Positions 61,621-64,000 of a stretch of DNA of 64,000 nt are shown here, in pieces. Under the pieces are notes generated by a model. The model was given only the letters and a program-made list of their open reading frames with translations. It searched no databases and had not been told where the DNA came from. Location: positions 13,330,001-13,394,000 of the forward strand of contig NC_088786.1 of the NCBI RefSeq assembly GCF_949628265.1, in the 5' to 3' direction. Positions within the stretch are counted from its first letter, which is position 1, and the number at the start of each line of letters is the position of its first letter. Position numbers and translations under genes: made by a program. The DNA comes from Cloeon dipterum. Its lineage: Eukaryota; Arthropoda; Insecta; Ephemeroptera; Baetidae.

Positions 61621-64000
61621 TGCCAACCAGTGTGCAAGCCAAAATTGCATGCGGGGGACGTGTGCATTCGCGCGCACAACAACTCCCGGAGCGGCAGGGG
61701 TAACGTGGTTGGTCTACACTTTCGTACAGTACTGCGAATCGGAATCTAAGAAAATTAATATAACTAAGAAAACACGGCAATTTTCTTTCTGTCCAGCTCA
61801 AAAAGGAATAGAATGAAAAGCCAGTCTTGTTCTGGCTACACCTCCCCCCCCCCCAATGAGATAAAAATATTAAATCCACATTGTTTGCAGTTCACACATC
61901 AAAAAAGGCTATGGACGTGGCTTGAATATAAAATTTCTTGTTCTGTTTGTTTTGTACACTGCATAACAAGGAAAATAATGTGTAGCTCAATGTCAATAGA
62001 AAATATTTAATTTCTGGTCTATCCTTCTTTGTGAATCGTTATTGAGAGATATCTAAGTGCATGTTATTCCACTCAACTGCCTATTAAGCAGTGAATTTAG
62101 TGAAGAGTCGAGCAGCCTAGTGGCCTTTAAACTCCTCCAAGCCATTTTCCCTGATGGAAAAGTATCAAATTCACGTCATGCTTTGACGATGCCACACATC
62201 AAGCGTAATGCAATGTCTCTAGGGTAGACAGCACGCAGCAAAATATCACTTTTCCACTTGAAGGCTTGGAGCGATTTTATAGAAACGACAAGACTGAGTG
62301 TGTGCAAGACCCGACTTCATCACGGAAAGTGGACTTATATATAATGTCAATTTTTCGGGCTCGCTAAGAAGTATGCTCTTTGTGACGCATTTCTCAGAAA
62401 TCCAGCGCGTTGCGTGGCTCGGGGTGGATTTATACAAAAGTTACGGCAAGCGAGGTTCCCGCGTGGGACTAATCTTGTTAGGAAATTTCCCATTAAACGA
62501 GATGAAGACGGATCCGCCCCACAAAATGAAAGAAATAAAAATAGGCTAACTGAGTGGAGGATTCCTCAAGGAGAAAAATGGCCTCTCTCAAACATTAAAA
62601 TCAGTTTAGATTCAAGATATTTTATTGAACAAGCCGTTCGTGGAAATCGCCGCTTTTTATCATTCAGTAGAGAAGAGCAGTGAGCGTCCTTTAAAAAGTT
62701 TTCTGTTTGACAACTGGTAGGTAAGGAAAAAATGTTGTTTAATCCCAGCAGATTCACCGAGTTTTTTTTGCCACGAATGCGTTGACCAACCATTGCCGCA
62801 GGGAGATTAAATAAATCTCCAAGTTTGTCGTCGCGGCCCCGCAGCTCTGGGAGTGTTGAAGTCTCCGTCCTTTGGAGTCGTAGAGAACTTTTGACGCCAC
62901 CCACCAACCGCCTGTATTTTTCTTCTACGTGATGACAAAATATGAATTCTAATGTCTTTCAATGGGTTTTATGTTATGGTTTTGGTTCTCATTTGGAAGG
63001 CAGAATTTCGTTTAAATTTTCAAAACCGGTGAGCGAAATACAAAGCCAACAAAGGGGAATATCACAAAACATTTATGAAACCACATTTTCGACGTGGCAG
63101 ACCACTTTTCGCGATTAATTGGCGCAAATCAGAGAGACTGAGAGCGGAAGTTGCCGCAACAGAGCCAACAAGCCGGGCGGACGGTCCTTTGGGGGTGGTT
63201 AGCGTTTTGTTCTCGACGGCACCGGGCGGCGATCAAAGGGGAGGCTCAGGAAGGTTTGTAATCATCGCGTGGCGGCGCGAGTCGGGCCGGCCAAAATGCT
63301 TGGCGGCCGTTGTCGCGCGCACGCACGCGTTTTCTACAACACTGACCACCACAGACTGCTCTACCACCAAGTTGAGACAGCAGAGAGCGGGCCGAGTAAT
63401 TAATAGTATTGCATAAATACCGACCGACCATAAAGAGACTCTCACACACAGCTAGCGTCAAAAGAGAGAAAGGGTAACAAAAGCGGCTTGGCCGACTGCC
63501 TCGGACAACACGCACTAAGGTTGGAACAGAAATAAGCGGGCGGGGGACACTAGTTTATAACAAATGAGGCTAATTCCGCCGGGATAATTGCGCGACTAAT
63601 TGCGGCGACGCCCGTGTACCAGGCCCGTGTACAAATATGTGCTCAAATTCGGCAGTAAATGCGGCTCAAATGCAAATTGGGTCGTGAATGAGATGGGCGG
63701 AAAACAAAGAATTGCCTAACTGAATTGACAAAGACGCCGTTTTCCCGACGGCTTTAGCTGCTGAAACGGATAAACGTCATCGTGCACGCGGGCTCGAAAT
63801 TAGAATTCTCATCTCTCGCGAGGATCGCCTGTTTGTTGAAGACCGAACTTGTTTTAATAACTTTGCAGACTAATTAACAAGGACACTTGAAGATCCCTCT
63901 TTTTTTCTTACCGGGGTTTAAGCTCATTTTTATGCCCTCGAAGGGGAAGATGAAGTCTCAAAGGGAATCTCGAAAGGAAAGTACACCTCAAAAGAACTTA

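Larger units (their letters stand above)
56854..64000. other. Presumed PDE1 5' intron region
   Basis: No certain exon. The first visible PDE1 exon has a clean acceptor (TGTTCTGTCCCGCAG) and starts mid-protein, so this DNA is probably PDE1 intron. Open frames are short, except in a GC-rich island at about 61370-61620. A candidate alternative first exon lies at 58829-58875. Confidence 0.45.

Noticed and set aside
61304-61879. 191-codon minus frame as a gene
   Set aside because: Its GC-rich core is equally open in other frames and both strands; the flanks read as AT-rich non-coding. Kept only as an unresolved island.

Overview
This is an AT-rich, intron-rich arthropod chromosome, almost certainly an insect. 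The encoded proteins resemble insect AP-2, aconitase/IRP1 and Pde1c from my knowledge of those families. There is no bacterial operon structure, and splice sites are GT-AG apart from one GC-AG intron. The species cannot be read from the sequence. Gene models were built by hand from splice sites and checked by codon phase at every junction. No database search was run.

Layout. About 1-20 kb holds the 3' half of a transcription factor AP-2 gene (+ strand) with introns of up to 5 kb. Its N-terminal exons lie before the window or were not recognised. From 20 to 47 kb is a compact cluster: a small single-pass membrane protein with a PPPY motif (-), Fbxo22 (-), an NPAT/Mxc-like LisH protein (+), cytosolic aconitase/IRP1 (-), mitochondrial ribosomal protein L46 (+), a quinone-oxidoreductase-like MDR enzyme (+) and FAN/NSMAF (+). 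From 47 to 51.8 kb no gene was found. From 51.8 to 56.9 kb is the 3' half of a PDE1-type phosphodiesterase (-), whose 5' exons probably lie beyond 64 kb.

Complete models come out at family length: aconitase 888 aa, FAN 884 aa, Fbxo22 380 aa, mRpL46 275 aa, quinone oxidoreductase 346 aa and NPAT-like 1059 aa. Fbxo22/NPAT and aconitase/mRpL46 are head-to-head pairs that may share promoter regions of about 0.5-0.7 kb. NPAT and aconitase converge, with a repeat-bearing spacer between them.

The most interesting signal is at the AP-2 3' end. The frame continues for 66 sense codons past its TGA to a TAA, with GC-rich third positions and a low-complexity Gly/Ser/His/Pro composition, which suggests stop-codon readthrough or an alternative C-terminus. 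Other leads are the PPPY membrane microprotein, a GC-AG intron in aconitase, palindromic MITE-like elements, a dispersed repeat seen at two or three places, two orphan terminal-exon candidates near 40 kb, and a hairpin in the large aconitase intron.
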